This document shows, piece by piece, positions 17,871-26,205 of a stretch of DNA of 64,000 bases. Positions within the stretch are counted from its first letter, which is position 1. The number at the start of each line of letters is the position of its first letter. The notes beneath the pieces are model-generated. The model made no database searches and was not told the DNA's origin. It saw only the letters and a program-made list of their open reading frames with translations. A program made the position numbers and the translations under genes. This DNA is from Rothia nasimurium (GTDB taxonomy: Bacteria; Actinomycetota; Actinomycetes; Actinomycetales; Micrococcaceae), in contig NZ_CP056080.1 of NCBI RefSeq assembly GCF_014217215.1, forward strand, positions 1,054,001-1,118,000, in the 5' to 3' direction.

Positions 17871-19445
17871 ATGAGCCCCAGAACAGCGCAAACCCACACC
17901 GACAGCATCCCGGTGCACCGGTATAACCCCAAGACAGCTCACTATGTTTCGGGTAGCCCCCTGCGAACCCTCATCTTTGGAACCATCGGTTCTCTGCTGG
18001 TGATGTTTGCATCCTTTGGGGTGGGGTGGCTCGCAGACGCCTCACCTTTCCGCCGCGTGGACTGGATTATCCCGCTGCGCTACACAGCACCCGGGTTAAT
18101 TACCTGTATCGCCCTGCTCGTTGTGGGGTCGATGATGCTCTGCCGTGAATGGCTACGCATGGTGCAGAAGCTGCTCGTTTGGGATCAGCGTGCAAAACGC
18201 TGGGCAACCGCAGCGATTATCTGCTGGATGCTTCCCCAGCTTTTTGCTTTCCCCCTCTATAGCCGTGACGTCTTCTCCTACTTTGCTCAGGGACGCGTCA
18301 TGGCCTCGGGGCTTAACCCCTATGAGTACGGGGTTTCTTCCGTCAATAACTTCTTCCAGTACGGTGCTGACCAGATGTGGTCTGAGTCGGCTCCGCCCTA
18401 CGGCCCAATCTTCCTGCTCATTGAAAAATGGGTAGCCCAAATCGCCGGTGACTCTGTAGACACCGCCCTCTACCTCTTTAGGCTGGTTGCTCTTATCGGG
18501 GTGGGGCTTATTGCCTACTACGTGCCCAAGCTAGCGAAGCTCCACGGCATCAATGGCATACGCGCTAACTGGCTAGTGCTGGCCAACCCCCTCTTTATCG
18601 CCGCTTTCATCACCTCTTCCCATAATGATGCCCTGATGACCGGCCTGGTGCTGGCAGGCGTCTACCACGCGGCAGCCCGGCGCGATACGATGGGCGGCCT
18701 ACTGGGAATTACCCTGGTGACCGCAGCCGTAGCCATCAAGCCCATTGCCCTGGTCGCCCTACCTTTTATCGGGCTGTTCTGGGCCGGTAAGGGAGCCAGC
18801 TGGCCCCGCCGCTTTATTTTCTGGGCTATGACACTGGCTATCTCCATGGCGGAGCTCTGGGTGCTCGGAGCTGTGACCGACCTGGGCTTTGGATGGATTG
18901 GAGCCCTAGCTACCACCGGCGGCCAGTACATCTGGTTCACCCCCATTGGCTTCCTGGGGCTACAAATCAACCAAATCCTGGTGTCGATCACCGGTGATAA
19001 TGCCCTGGCGAATTCGGTGCGCGATACCTTCTTCTCTCTGGGGAAACTAGCCGGCATGCTGCTGGCCGTAGTCGTCATGTTTGTGGGAAAGGACGAAAAC
19101 CTCATCCGCCGCACTGGCCTGGCCCTAGCTATGGTTGTGGTTTTTTCACCCATGTTGCAGTCTTGGTATCTGCTCTGGTTCATCCCGCTGTTTGTGGTGG
19201 CAGGTGTGCGTACCGACTGGCAGCTAGATTTCTATTTCCTGACAACCCTGTTCTTTGTCATGTACGGGGTCTCAGATCAGCTTGCCGTCTCGCCCTATCT
19301 CGATAACTTTGATCAGAACATGGGCCGTCTCATTGCGGCTGTGCTCAGCGTGGCCTATGCCTTCTGGCTAGTCTTCTTCGACCCGGCAACCCGCCGAGTA
19401 CTCCGCCGCGGCCAGCGCTCGTCCCTCTACGAGGTGAGTATCTAG
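17871..19445 (+). CDS. mptB: Polyprenol-phosphomannose-dependent alpha-1,6-mannosyltransferase, MptB-like
   Basis: The 524-residue product is a polytopic membrane protein with roughly a dozen hydrophobic segments from about residue 27 to the end. It matches the GT-C family MptB/MptA, which extends the mannan backbone of lipomannan with polyprenyl-phosphate-mannose outside the membrane. The catalytic acidic residue of this class is expected in the first loop, here SRDVFSYFAQGR, followed by GLNPYEYG. AGGAGG sits before the ATG at 17871. The stop codon is shared with a degenerate tRNA copy. The exact acceptor is inferred from the family. Confidence 0.82.
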   Translation: MSPRTAQTHTDSIPVHRYNPKTAHYVSGSPLRTLIFGTIGSLLVMFASFGVGWLADASPFRRVDWIIPLRYTAPGLITCIALLVVGSMMLCREWLRMVQKLLVWDQRAKRWATAAIICWMLPQLFAFPLYSRDVFSYFAQGRVMASGLNPYEYGVSSVNNFFQYGADQMWSESAPPYGPIFLLIEKWVAQIAGDSVDTALYLFRLVALIGVGLIAYYVPKLAKLHGINGIRANWLVLANPLFIAAFITSSHNDALMTGLVLAGVYHAAARRDTMGGLLGITLVTAAVAIKPIALVALPFIGLFWAGKGASWPRRFIFWAMTLAISMAELWVLGAVTDLGFGWIGALATTGGQYIWFTPIGFLGLQINQILVSITGDNALANSVRDTFFSLGKLAGMLLAVVVMFVGKDENLIRRTGLALAMVVVFSPMLQSWYLLWFIPLFVVAGVRTDWQLDFYFLTTLFFVMYGVSDQLAVSPYLDNFDQNMGRLIAAVLSVAYAFWLVFFDPATRRVLRRGQRSSLYEVSI

Positions 19446-19508
19446 CCTCCAGATGAGAGCGGGAGCCTTCTAATCTCTTGGTCGGGGGGGGCGACTCCCT
19501 CCCGAGGC
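19445..19508 (+). pseudogene. Degenerate tRNA-Arg copy
   Basis: These 64 bases match the intact tRNA-Arg that lies 46 bases downstream, from GCCTC at the 5' end to GAGGC at the 3' end. The D arm is missing about ten bases. The T loop is destroyed because TT is replaced by GGG. The anticodon region is identical over 20 bases. It begins at the last base of the mptB stop codon. It should not give a working tRNA. Confidence 0.75.
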
Positions 19509-19553
19509 TGATATGACTTTTAGCCGAGGAATCGATAGTATAAACAGCGGCTA

Positions 19554-19626
19554 GCCTCAGTAGCTCAGTGGATAGAGCAGGAGCCTTCTAATCTCTTGGT
19601 CGGGGGTTCGACTCCCTCCTGGGGCG
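19554..19626 (+). tRNA. tRNA-Arg (anticodon TCT)
   Basis: The acceptor GCCTCAG pairs with CTGGGGC, with one G-T pair. The D arm TAGCTCAGTGGATAGAGC, anticodon loop CTTCTAA and T arm GGGGGTTCGACTCCC are intact. No CCA is encoded. It is followed by its own terminator. The first anticodon stem pair next to the loop is mismatched. Confidence 0.93.
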
Positions 19627-19631
19627 CACAA

Positions 19632-19671
19632 CATATCCCTCACTTGGTGAAACAAGTGGGGGATATCTTTT
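19632..19671 (+). terminator. Terminator after tRNA-Arg
   Basis: ATATCCCTCACTTG pairs with CAAGTGGGGGATAT, with one mismatch, and is followed by CTTTT. Confidence 0.85.
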
Positions 19672-19730
19672 ATTATCAAATGTGGCTTTCGCACAGGAAA
19701 ATCAAATACTTTCGGAATACACTAGAGGGC

Positions 19731-20663
19731 ATGTCTACAGCCAACCTGCCTGAAACGCTCAGCGGCGCACCCGCGTCCGCCCCTGTCCTGCCCCGCCGAA
19801 CAGTGCTGGCAGGGACCGGGCTTACTCTGGCCCTGAGCACCCTACTTGTTGCCTGTGGCCCCGCAGCAGAACAAATACAGCCCACCGCCACCGGTGATGA
19901 GCACACCAACGAGGCCCACGACGTAGACATCAACCAGGCACTCGACCAGCTTGAAGCAGACCACGGAATTACTCTCAGCCTGGCGGTCTATAACCACGCT
20001 ACCGATAGTCTCTTCCTCCATAAGGGTGACCAGTGGACCCACGAAGCTTCTATCGTCAAAGTCCCTATTTCTCTCACTTTGCTCAGGCTTGCAGCCTTTG
20101 AAGAGCGCGAACTAACCGACGATGAAAAAGCCCTCGTTGAAGCGTCTATAACCTACTCCGATAACAACGCAACAATTGAGATTTATCGTAGATTTGGATC
20201 TGATGACGGAGAATCCCTGGCTAGCGCTGAATCCCTCAATAAGACCTATGAATTGCTGGGTGTAACGGAGACCCGATCTGCCGGAACCTGGGGTGATAAC
20301 CAAACCTGGGCCGAGGACCAGGTGCGCATCATGCGTGCCATCGTCGATACCGTTGAATGGGTCAACGCTGCCGACGCCCAGTTCCTTCTCGAAAAAATGG
20401 TTCCGCTCGACTGGTCACAAACCTGGGGCGTAGGCTCCCAATACGGGCAGACTGTACTGGGAGAACTCGTCACCGACGTATCGGTTAAAAATGGCTGGAT
20501 CCAGGAAGACACTGGCGAATGGCACATCAACTCCGTTGGTGTTGTCAGAACCGAAAGCTCTACCTACTCCATCGCCCTGTTGAGCAAGGGGCTCGAGGAC
20601 CAGCTGGTAGGGTACGAGGTAGCTAGCCAGGCAGTGCAAGCCTACTTTGACCACGCCGGCTAA
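19731..20663 (+). CDS. Beta-lactamase-fold serine hydrolase lipoprotein
   Basis: The 310-residue product is exported: a twin-arginine-like PRRTVLAG is followed by a hydrophobic stretch and the lipobox LVAC with Cys42. The mature part resembles the class A beta-lactamase family. It has an SxxK pair (Ser107 and Lys110 in EASIVKVP), an SDN motif (YSDNNAT), and a KNG in place of KTG (SVKNGW). The changed third motif and divergent context argue for a cell-wall or unknown hydrolase rather than true antibiotic resistance. TACACT seven bases before the ATG suggests a leaderless mRNA. Its 3' end overlaps the convergent Tag-like gene by 41 bases. Confidence 0.75.
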   Translation: MSTANLPETLSGAPASAPVLPRRTVLAGTGLTLALSTLLVACGPAAEQIQPTATGDEHTNEAHDVDINQALDQLEADHGITLSLAVYNHATDSLFLHKGDQWTHEASIVKVPISLTLLRLAAFEERELTDDEKALVEASITYSDNNATIEIYRRFGSDDGESLASAESLNKTYELLGVTETRSAGTWGDNQTWAEDQVRIMRAIVDTVEWVNAADAQFLLEKMVPLDWSQTWGVGSQYGQTVLGELVTDVSVKNGWIQEDTGEWHINSVGVVRTESSTYSIALLSKGLEDQLVGYEVASQAVQAYFDHAG

Positions 20664-21195
20664 GAGTGTGGGTTTCTAACCTGATATAGCCAGCGGCCTG
20701 AGCCACCGCGCATGCCACCACCGGCCCTAAGCGTCGAAACCCGAGTGCCCGTAACTCGCGGGCCAGGGTATCGGTTTCAGCGGTGGTGCGGGGGAGTGCT
20801 TCGGCACACGGGAACAATAATTCCTCTGGAAATGCCTCAGCAAAGAAATCTGCTAGATTTACCCGAGACTCTTTCAACACTCTCGCATTATTGATGCAGG
20901 CCCTGAGTTTAGACTGGTTCCTAATTCCGATATCGCCCTCAAGGTAACCAGCGATATCGTCCTCAGCCATGGCAGCTAAACGCTCGGGTTGAAAATCGTG
21001 TAAGGCCCGGTTCAATTCCTCCCGTTTTGCTAATACCGTCGACCACCACAGGCCGCTTTGAAACACCAGCAGGCAGAGGTGCTCGAACAGGGCCTCGTTT
21101 GTACGCGGCACATTCTGCCATTCCTGTTCAAAGTAGGTGCGGGTACGGTCATCTCGCACCCAGGTAGGCTCATCGGGAACAAGTGTATCGGTCAT
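20623..21195 (-). CDS. DNA-3-methyladenine glycosylase I-like protein
   Basis: The 190-residue product follows the Tag family: YFEQEWQNVPRTNEALFEHL, FQSGLWWSTVLAKRE, GIRNQSKLRACINNA and LRALGFRRLGPVV. Tag excises 3-methyladenine from alkylated DNA. Two features are odd. The N-terminal Cys of the zinc site is absent, and the C-terminal HxxxC part is not evident, so the zinc ribbon seems lost. Its 3' end overlaps the neighbouring lipoprotein gene. It may be a diverged subfamily member; activity is uncertain. Confidence 0.78.
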   Translation of the reverse strand: MTDTLVPDEPTWVRDDRTRTYFEQEWQNVPRTNEALFEHLCLLVFQSGLWWSTVLAKREELNRALHDFQPERLAAMAEDDIAGYLEGDIGIRNQSKLRACINNARVLKESRVNLADFFAEAFPEELLFPCAEALPRTTAETDTLARELRALGFRRLGPVVACAVAQAAGYIRLETHTLSRRGQSRLALPG

Positions 21196-21474
21196 TGTAC
21201 TGCCTCCTTCTCGCTGGTAGCTGCGGACGCCCGCTCCGGTGCATTAGCGGGGCATGTGGTATGAGCCTAGAAGGATATGAGCGGCAAACAACAGGGGTGT
21301 GAACAAAATCTGTCATGAAAGCTCTTGCTCGCGTCACAGCTACACCAATTTTCTGACCTCCACCGTGCAATAGCAGCGTATACGTTATCCACAGCCACCA
21401 TTTTTCTGGCTCATAAGACTCTGCTGATGTAACCCTTGAGGCACCCGGTTCACCCAACAACTCAAGGAGGAGTC

Positions 21475-22044
21475 ATGACCGACACCGTCACCATCCGAGG
21501 CTTTATCGCAACGGCGCCCACCCAAAAGTTCCTACCCAACAGCAATATCCCGGTAACAAACTTCCGTATTGCCTCCACACCCCGCTGGTTCGATACCACC
21601 AGTGGCACCTGGAAAGAAGGCACAACCAACTGGTACACCGTCAACTCCTTTAGAGCCCTGGCGTATAACAGTGCCCGGAGCTTGCAAGTAGGGCACCCGG
21701 TGCTGGTTACCGGACGCCTGCGCGTCAAACAGTTTGAACGGGCAGACGGCTCACCCGGCACCAGCATCGAAGTAGACGCCACCAGCATTGGCCACGACCT
21801 CAACTACGGTCTTGCAAATTTTGCCCGTGTCACCGACCGGAAACCGGATGTCGATGAGACCGACCGTAAGTTCAACGAACAAGTAGCCGGGGAACAAAAA
21901 CTCAACCACGGCTATAGCTCTCTACCGGCTGTTGAAGAAGACCCCCAAGGCAGCCATTCTCCTGAAAATGGCCATCAGGTTTCTGACCAGGGACTCACCG
22001 ATAAGGCAGCAGACGATGAGGCTGTTGAGGCTCTGACCAGCTAG
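21475..22044 (+). CDS. ssb: Single-stranded DNA-binding protein paralogue
   Basis: The 189-residue product has an OB-fold SSB domain in its first 120 residues (TVTIRGFIATAP, TNFRIASTPRWFD, NWYTVNSFRALA, GHPVLVTGRLRVKQFE). The rest is a low-complexity acidic tail that ends EALTS. The usual acidic tip DDDIPF, which recruits repair proteins, is missing, so this is likely an accessory SSB rather than the essential replication protein, which normally sits with rpsF/rpsR/rplI. AAGGAGG precedes the ATG at 21475. It lies 94 bases upstream of ettA, on the same strand. Confidence 0.88.
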   Translation: MTDTVTIRGFIATAPTQKFLPNSNIPVTNFRIASTPRWFDTTSGTWKEGTTNWYTVNSFRALAYNSARSLQVGHPVLVTGRLRVKQFERADGSPGTSIEVDATSIGHDLNYGLANFARVTDRKPDVDETDRKFNEQVAGEQKLNHGYSSLPAVEEDPQGSHSPENGHQVSDQGLTDKAADDEAVEALTS

Positions 22045-22125
22045 AGGGCGGGGCAGGGCAAACTCACACCAAGATTCTTGGCAGATGCCCTGCCCTAAAC
22101 CCCCCAACAGCTTGACATCAACCGG

Positions 22126-22138
22126 TAGGCTTAAATGC
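22126..22138 (+). promoter_or_regulatory. -10 element for leaderless ettA transcript
   Basis: TAGGCT (22126-22131) is seven bases before the ATG at 22139, and no ribosome site is present. A TTGACA at 22112-22117 is too close to serve as the matching -35 box. Confidence 0.55.
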
Positions 22139-23818
22139 ATGGCAGAATTTATCTACACCATGACCAAAGCCCGCAAAACTGTAGGCGACAAAGTCATCCT
22201 TAACGACGTATCAATGTCGTTCTTCCCCGGTGCAAAAATCGGTATGGTCGGCCCCAACGGTGCCGGTAAGTCAACCATCCTGAAAATCATGGCGGGTCTC
22301 GATACCCCCTCCAACGGCGAAGCACGACTCTCAGAAGGCTACACCGTGGGCATCCTCATGCAGGAGCCCCCGCTGAACGAAGAAAAGACCGTCCTGGGTA
22401 ACGTCCAGGAAGGCGTCGGCGAAATCTACGAAAAGATTGTTCGCTACAACGAAATCTCAGAAGAGATGGCCAACCCCGATGCTGACTTCGACGCGCTCAT
22501 GGAAGAAATGGGCAAGCTGCAGGAAGCCATCGATGCCGCCAACGCCTGGGACATCGACTCCCAGCTGGAACAGGCCATGGACGCCCTGCGCTGCCCTCCC
22601 GGCGACTCACCCGTTACCCACCTCTCCGGTGGTGAACGCCGCCGCGTAGCGCTCTGCAAGCTCCTGCTCCAGAAGCCCGACCTGCTTCTACTCGACGAGC
22701 CCACCAACCACCTGGACGCAGAATCCGTCCTCTGGCTGGAACAGCACCTGCAGTCCTACGAGGGCGCAGTAATCGCCATTACCCACGACCGTTACTTCCT
22801 CGATCACGTTGCAGAATGGATCGCAGAAGTAGACCGCGGTAACCTCTACCCTTACGAGGGCAACTACTCCACTTACCTGGACAAGAAGCGCGCTCGCCTT
22901 GAAGTTCAGGGTAAGAAGGACGCCAAGCTCGCTAAGCGCCTGGAAGAAGAACTCGAGTGGGTTCGCTCCAACACCAAGGGCCGTCAGGCTAAGTCAAAGG
23001 CTCGTCTGGCCCGCTACGAAGAGATGGCTGCAGAGGCTGAAAAGACCCGCAAGCTAGACTTCGAAGAAATCCAGATTCCCCCGGGACCCCGCCTGGGTAA
23101 CGTCGTCATCGAAGCAGAAAACCTGCAGAAGGGCTTCGACGGCCGCTCCCTCATCAACGGTCTCTCCTTCTCCCTGCCCCGTAACGGCATCGTCGGCGTC
23201 ATCGGCCCCAACGGTGTAGGTAAGTCAACCCTCTTCAAGACCATCGTCGGCCTTGAGCCCCTCGACGGCGGCAACCTGAAGATCGGTGAAACTGTCAAAA
23301 TTTCATACGTTGACCAGAACCGCGCTAACATCGACCCCGAAAAGTCGCTGTGGGAGGTTGTCTCAGACGGCCTGGATTACATCCAGGTAGGCCAGGTAGA
23401 AATGCCCTCACGCGCCTACGTCTCAGCCTTCGGCTTCAAGGGCCCCGACCAGCAGAAGAAGGCAGGTGTGCTCTCCGGTGGTGAGCGTAACCGCCTCAAC
23501 CTGGCCCTGACCCTCAAGCAGGGTGGCAACCTGCTGCTGCTCGACGAACCTACCAACGACCTGGATGTCGAAACCCTCACCTCCCTCGAAAATGCCCTGC
23601 TGGAATTCCCCGGCTGTGCCGTCGTGGTCTCTCACGACCGCTGGTTCCTCGACAGAGTAGCCACCCACATCCTGGCATGGGAAGGCACCGACGAGCAGCC
23701 CGACAACTGGTACTGGTTCGAGGGTAACTTCGAGTCCTACGAGAAGAACAAGATTGAGCGTCTTGGCCCCGAGGCTGCGAAGCCGCACCGCGTGGTTCAC
23801 CGTAAGTTGACTCGATAA
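22139..23818 (+). CDS. ettA: Energy-dependent translational throttle protein EttA, ABC-F family
   Basis: EttA binds the ribosomal E site and gates the first peptide bond according to energy state. The 559-residue product has two ABC domains with no membrane part. The first has GPNGAGKST and LSGGERRRVAL and then LLLLDEPTNHLD. The second has GPNGVGKST and LSGGERNRLNL and then LLLLDEPTNDLD. A basic linker with KGRQAKSKARLARYEEM lies between them, as in ABC-F proteins. The C-terminus ends HRKLTR, and the same codons occur again about 100 bases downstream. Confidence 0.93.
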   Translation: MAEFIYTMTKARKTVGDKVILNDVSMSFFPGAKIGMVGPNGAGKSTILKIMAGLDTPSNGEARLSEGYTVGILMQEPPLNEEKTVLGNVQEGVGEIYEKIVRYNEISEEMANPDADFDALMEEMGKLQEAIDAANAWDIDSQLEQAMDALRCPPGDSPVTHLSGGERRRVALCKLLLQKPDLLLLDEPTNHLDAESVLWLEQHLQSYEGAVIAITHDRYFLDHVAEWIAEVDRGNLYPYEGNYSTYLDKKRARLEVQGKKDAKLAKRLEEELEWVRSNTKGRQAKSKARLARYEEMAAEAEKTRKLDFEEIQIPPGPRLGNVVIEAENLQKGFDGRSLINGLSFSLPRNGIVGVIGPNGVGKSTLFKTIVGLEPLDGGNLKIGETVKISYVDQNRANIDPEKSLWEVVSDGLDYIQVGQVEMPSRAYVSAFGFKGPDQQKKAGVLSGGERNRLNLALTLKQGGNLLLLDEPTNDLDVETLTSLENALLEFPGCAVVVSHDRWFLDRVATHILAWEGTDEQPDNWYWFEGNFESYEKNKIERLGPEAAKPHRVVHRKLTR

Positions 23819-23920
23819 ATCGAACTAAGTCAGTTTGAGTGCGGTGAACGATTCCGCATGATTTTTGGTTCCTCGCGCGCTCGGTAAATCATGCTCCATC
23901 ACCGCAAGCTGACGCGATAA
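23798..23920 (+). repeat. Duplicated ettA 3' end flanking a palindromic element
   Basis: The last 21 bases of ettA (23798-23818) recur at 23900-23920 with three changes and encode the same HRKLTR-stop. Between them is a nested inverted repeat: GCGGTGA (23841-23847) pairs with TCACCGC (23899-23905), and GCATGATTT (23856-23864) pairs with AAATCATGC (23886-23894). This looks like a small palindromic insertion that rebuilt the gene end, or a diverged tandem duplication. Confidence 0.6.
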
Positions 23921-23930
23921 GCTAGCTAAT

Positions 23931-23966
23931 AATCCCTCCCACCTTCACCGGTGGGAGGGATTTTCT
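23931..23966. terminator. Bidirectional terminator between ettA and tesB
   Basis: AATCCCTCCCACC pairs with GGTGGGAGGGATT around a short loop, with TTTTC on the plus side. It lies between convergent genes. Confidence 0.85.
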
Positions 23967-23974
23967 TTACCTGT

Positions 23975-24871
23975 TTAATGATTGCGGTACTCGGGTAACC
24001 TAATCATGGCTTCTTGGGTTACGGTGGCTACGTGCAGGCCGTCGCTGGTGTAGACCTTACCCACAGAGAGGCCGCGGGAGTCCTGGGCGCTGGGGGACTC
24101 CTGAACCAGCAGCAACCACTCATCGGCGCGGGCTGGGCGGTGGAACCATATAGCGTGATCCAGCGACGCCACCTTCATGCCGGGTTCAAGCCAGGTCTTG
24201 CCGTGCTGCCGCAGAACCGGTTCAAGCTGGGTGTAGTCCGATGCGTAGGCCAGGGCAGCCTGATGCAGGGCAGGGTCATCGGGCAAAGCCTCGAAGGTTT
24301 TGAACCAGACCATATTCACCGGCTGCTTCTCTTGGCTGGGAGTGGTATACAGCGGGGAAGTTACATGTCTCACGTCGAAGGGCCGGGAGAAGGCAACTTT
24401 CTGGGCGATGGGGACCTGTAGATGCCCCAGCAGGTCCGCTGCGGTGGGCAGACCTTCGGGTGCGGGAACGTCCTGCGGCATACTGGCGCCGTGGTCTGGC
24501 CCAGGAGCAGGCACCTGAAAAGAAGCAATACACGAAAAGATTGGTTGCCCACCCTGGTAGGCCTGTACCCTGCGGGTGGAAAATGACCTGGCGTCGTTGA
24601 GGGCCTCGGCCCCGTAGGAGAGATCGCCTTCTACGTCACCGGGGCGCAGAAAATAGCCGTGTAGGGAGTGAAGGGTTTTACCGTCGACCGTATGGGCAGC
24701 AGCCATAACAGCCTGGGCGAGCACCTGCCCGCCGAAAATACGCGGGGATTCCTTGGTGAGGGTCAGTGCGCTAAAGACATGCTCGTGGGCGGACGCGCCA
24801 CCTGGAGTGAGGTTGAGCATGGCCAGTAATTTTTGGGTAGGGGAGAGGCTTTCTAGGGTTTCGTGACTCAT
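23975..24871 (-). CDS. tesB: Acyl-CoA thioesterase II
   Basis: The 298-residue product is a double hot-dog fold thioesterase that hydrolyses acyl-CoA to free acid and CoA. Family motifs are RIFGGQVLAQAV, HSLHGYFLRPGD, and the second-domain SLDHAIWFHRP with the catalytic aspartate. The length fits the family (about 285-300). It is a single minus-strand gene that diverges from the hypothetical gene at 24988. The physiological substrate is unknown. Confidence 0.9.
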   Translation of the reverse strand: MSHETLESLSPTQKLLAMLNLTPGGASAHEHVFSALTLTKESPRIFGGQVLAQAVMAAAHTVDGKTLHSLHGYFLRPGDVEGDLSYGAEALNDARSFSTRRVQAYQGGQPIFSCIASFQVPAPGPDHGASMPQDVPAPEGLPTAADLLGHLQVPIAQKVAFSRPFDVRHVTSPLYTTPSQEKQPVNMVWFKTFEALPDDPALHQAALAYASDYTQLEPVLRQHGKTWLEPGMKVASLDHAIWFHRPARADEWLLLVQESPSAQDSRGLSVGKVYTSDGLHVATVTQEAMIRLPEYRNH

Positions 24872-24987
24872 AGTTACACTCTCTCACAGGTCGCCCCATT
24901 TTTCTCACCCCACTGGAAGTTCAAATGAGTTTCTGCGATAGGGTGGTGGGTAACTAGACCGCCCAAACTCGTCTGAAAGCTAGTGAT

Positions 24988-25680
24988 ATGACCGAGCCAA
25001 AACTCTCTGACTACACCGACTACGTTTACCTGCCCGATGCTACAACTGCGCGTGACCTGGCGACCTATCTGACCCGGGCCCGTTCTGTGGATCCCAAGGC
25101 TGCCGTCCGCCTGCAGGCTAACGGTGAGGTGCTGGGGGTATCGGTGTGCGTACTTGCACCTGAAACCCTGCTCGATTCGACGCCTACGGTGATCGGGCTG
25201 CGCGCCATCAAACTGGCCCAGCCTGCCGAGGTTGATCTTACTGTTGAAGCGTCGGCTCTTCTTGATCGGCTTGCTCGTATTGAAGAGGCCGGGTTGGCCC
25301 TGGCCCTGCCGCCGGTTACCGTGACCGCCCCCTGGGCCGGGCGTACCGCTCCGCGCAGCGGCTGGGAGAAGAAAGGGTTTTACCTCTCTGACCATGCCCG
25401 GGCTGCAGCCCAGGAAGGTATTGCCGCGGTAGACGGGGCCCTACCCGCTAACCCGGGGCACGCGGTGGTGGCAACCGTCCGCTCCCGTATCTGGTCTTCG
25501 CCCCTGCAGGCCCCAGATGCGGCGGTGAGCCTACCCACCGGGGCTGCTTTTGCCCTTGAGGTACTTGGGTTCCTGCCTCCGCGGGCTACCGAGCCTATGC
25601 CCGTTTTTGCCAGCGGACGCTGGGCCCGTATCTCGGCCCGGGCAGGGCACGTACTGGTATACTCGGCTGCCTCAGTCTAA
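24988..25680 (+). CDS. Conserved hypothetical protein
   Basis: The 230-residue product has no signal peptide or transmembrane segment and I do not recognise a domain. It is alanine-rich and reads as a normal coding sequence in codon usage. Repeated short motifs such as VVATVRSRIWSS and FALEVLGFLPP suggest a folded protein. It lies between tesB and glbO, and its stop is nine bases from the convergent glbO stop. It is probably a family restricted to Micrococcales, but this needs a search. Confidence 0.6.
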   Translation: MTEPKLSDYTDYVYLPDATTARDLATYLTRARSVDPKAAVRLQANGEVLGVSVCVLAPETLLDSTPTVIGLRAIKLAQPAEVDLTVEASALLDRLARIEEAGLALALPPVTVTAPWAGRTAPRSGWEKKGFYLSDHARAAAQEGIAAVDGALPANPGHAVVATVRSRIWSSPLQAPDAAVSLPTGAAFALEVLGFLPPRATEPMPVFASGRWARISARAGHVLVYSAASV

Positions 25681-25688
25681 AACTTAGC

Positions 25689-26150
25689 TTACTGGGCCCG
25701 GTTCTGCATGGCGTGGGCTGCCCGGTCAAAGTAGGCCCACATTTCGGCGTCGTGCAGGGGAGCTAGCTCTAGGGTGTCCATGGCCTCCCGCATGTACTTC
25801 AGCCAGGTATCGCGTTCTTTGGGGCCGATATAGAAGGGGGTGTGGCGCATACGCAGACGCGGGTGGCCGCGCTCTGCCTGGTAGGTCTTGGGCCCGCCCC
25901 AGTACTGCTCCAAGAACATAAAGAGCCGACGCTCTGCCGGCCCCAGGTCTTCCTCGGGGTACATGGCACGAAATTCTGGGTCAGCTGCTACACGGGAGTA
26001 GAACTCGCGGCAGAGCTTCTCAAAAACCGGTCGCCCGCCCACCTGGTAGTAGAAAGAACGCTCATCGACCGCTTCGGTCGCGGGTGAGGCCTGGACGCTG
26101 GCCTCGCCGGGCGCAGATAAGGGGCGGAAGGCTGGGTTGGGTAAATTCAT
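25689..26150 (-). CDS. glbO: Group II truncated haemoglobin
   Basis: The 153-residue product is a 2-on-2 globin of the GlbO/trHbO type. It has FYYQVGGRPVFEKL, YSRVAADPEFRAMYP, FLEQYWGGPKTY, and HPRLRMRHTPFYIG with the proximal histidine region. Such globins bind oxygen and take part in oxidative or nitrosative stress, possibly near the respiratory chain. The start at 26150 is chosen because TAGACT lies seven bases upstream, giving a leaderless mRNA; GTG two codons earlier is the alternative. It sits next to pepN as in mycobacteria (Rv2470 and Rv2467). Confidence 0.9.
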   Translation of the reverse strand: MNLPNPAFRPLSAPGEASVQASPATEAVDERSFYYQVGGRPVFEKLCREFYSRVAADPEFRAMYPEEDLGPAERRLFMFLEQYWGGPKTYQAERGHPRLRMRHTPFYIGPKERDTWLKYMREAMDTLELAPLHDAEMWAYFDRAAHAMQNRAQ

Positions 26151-26205
26151 ACCCACCAGTCTACTCCCGCCCCTTATCGTCTGCAGTTACCTCATGGCTT
26201 AGAAC

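Noticed and set aside
19731-20663. True class A beta-lactamase
   Set aside because: The KTG motif is KNG, the protein is a lipoprotein of uncertain family, and overall similarity to resistance enzymes is low; a hydrolase label is safer.
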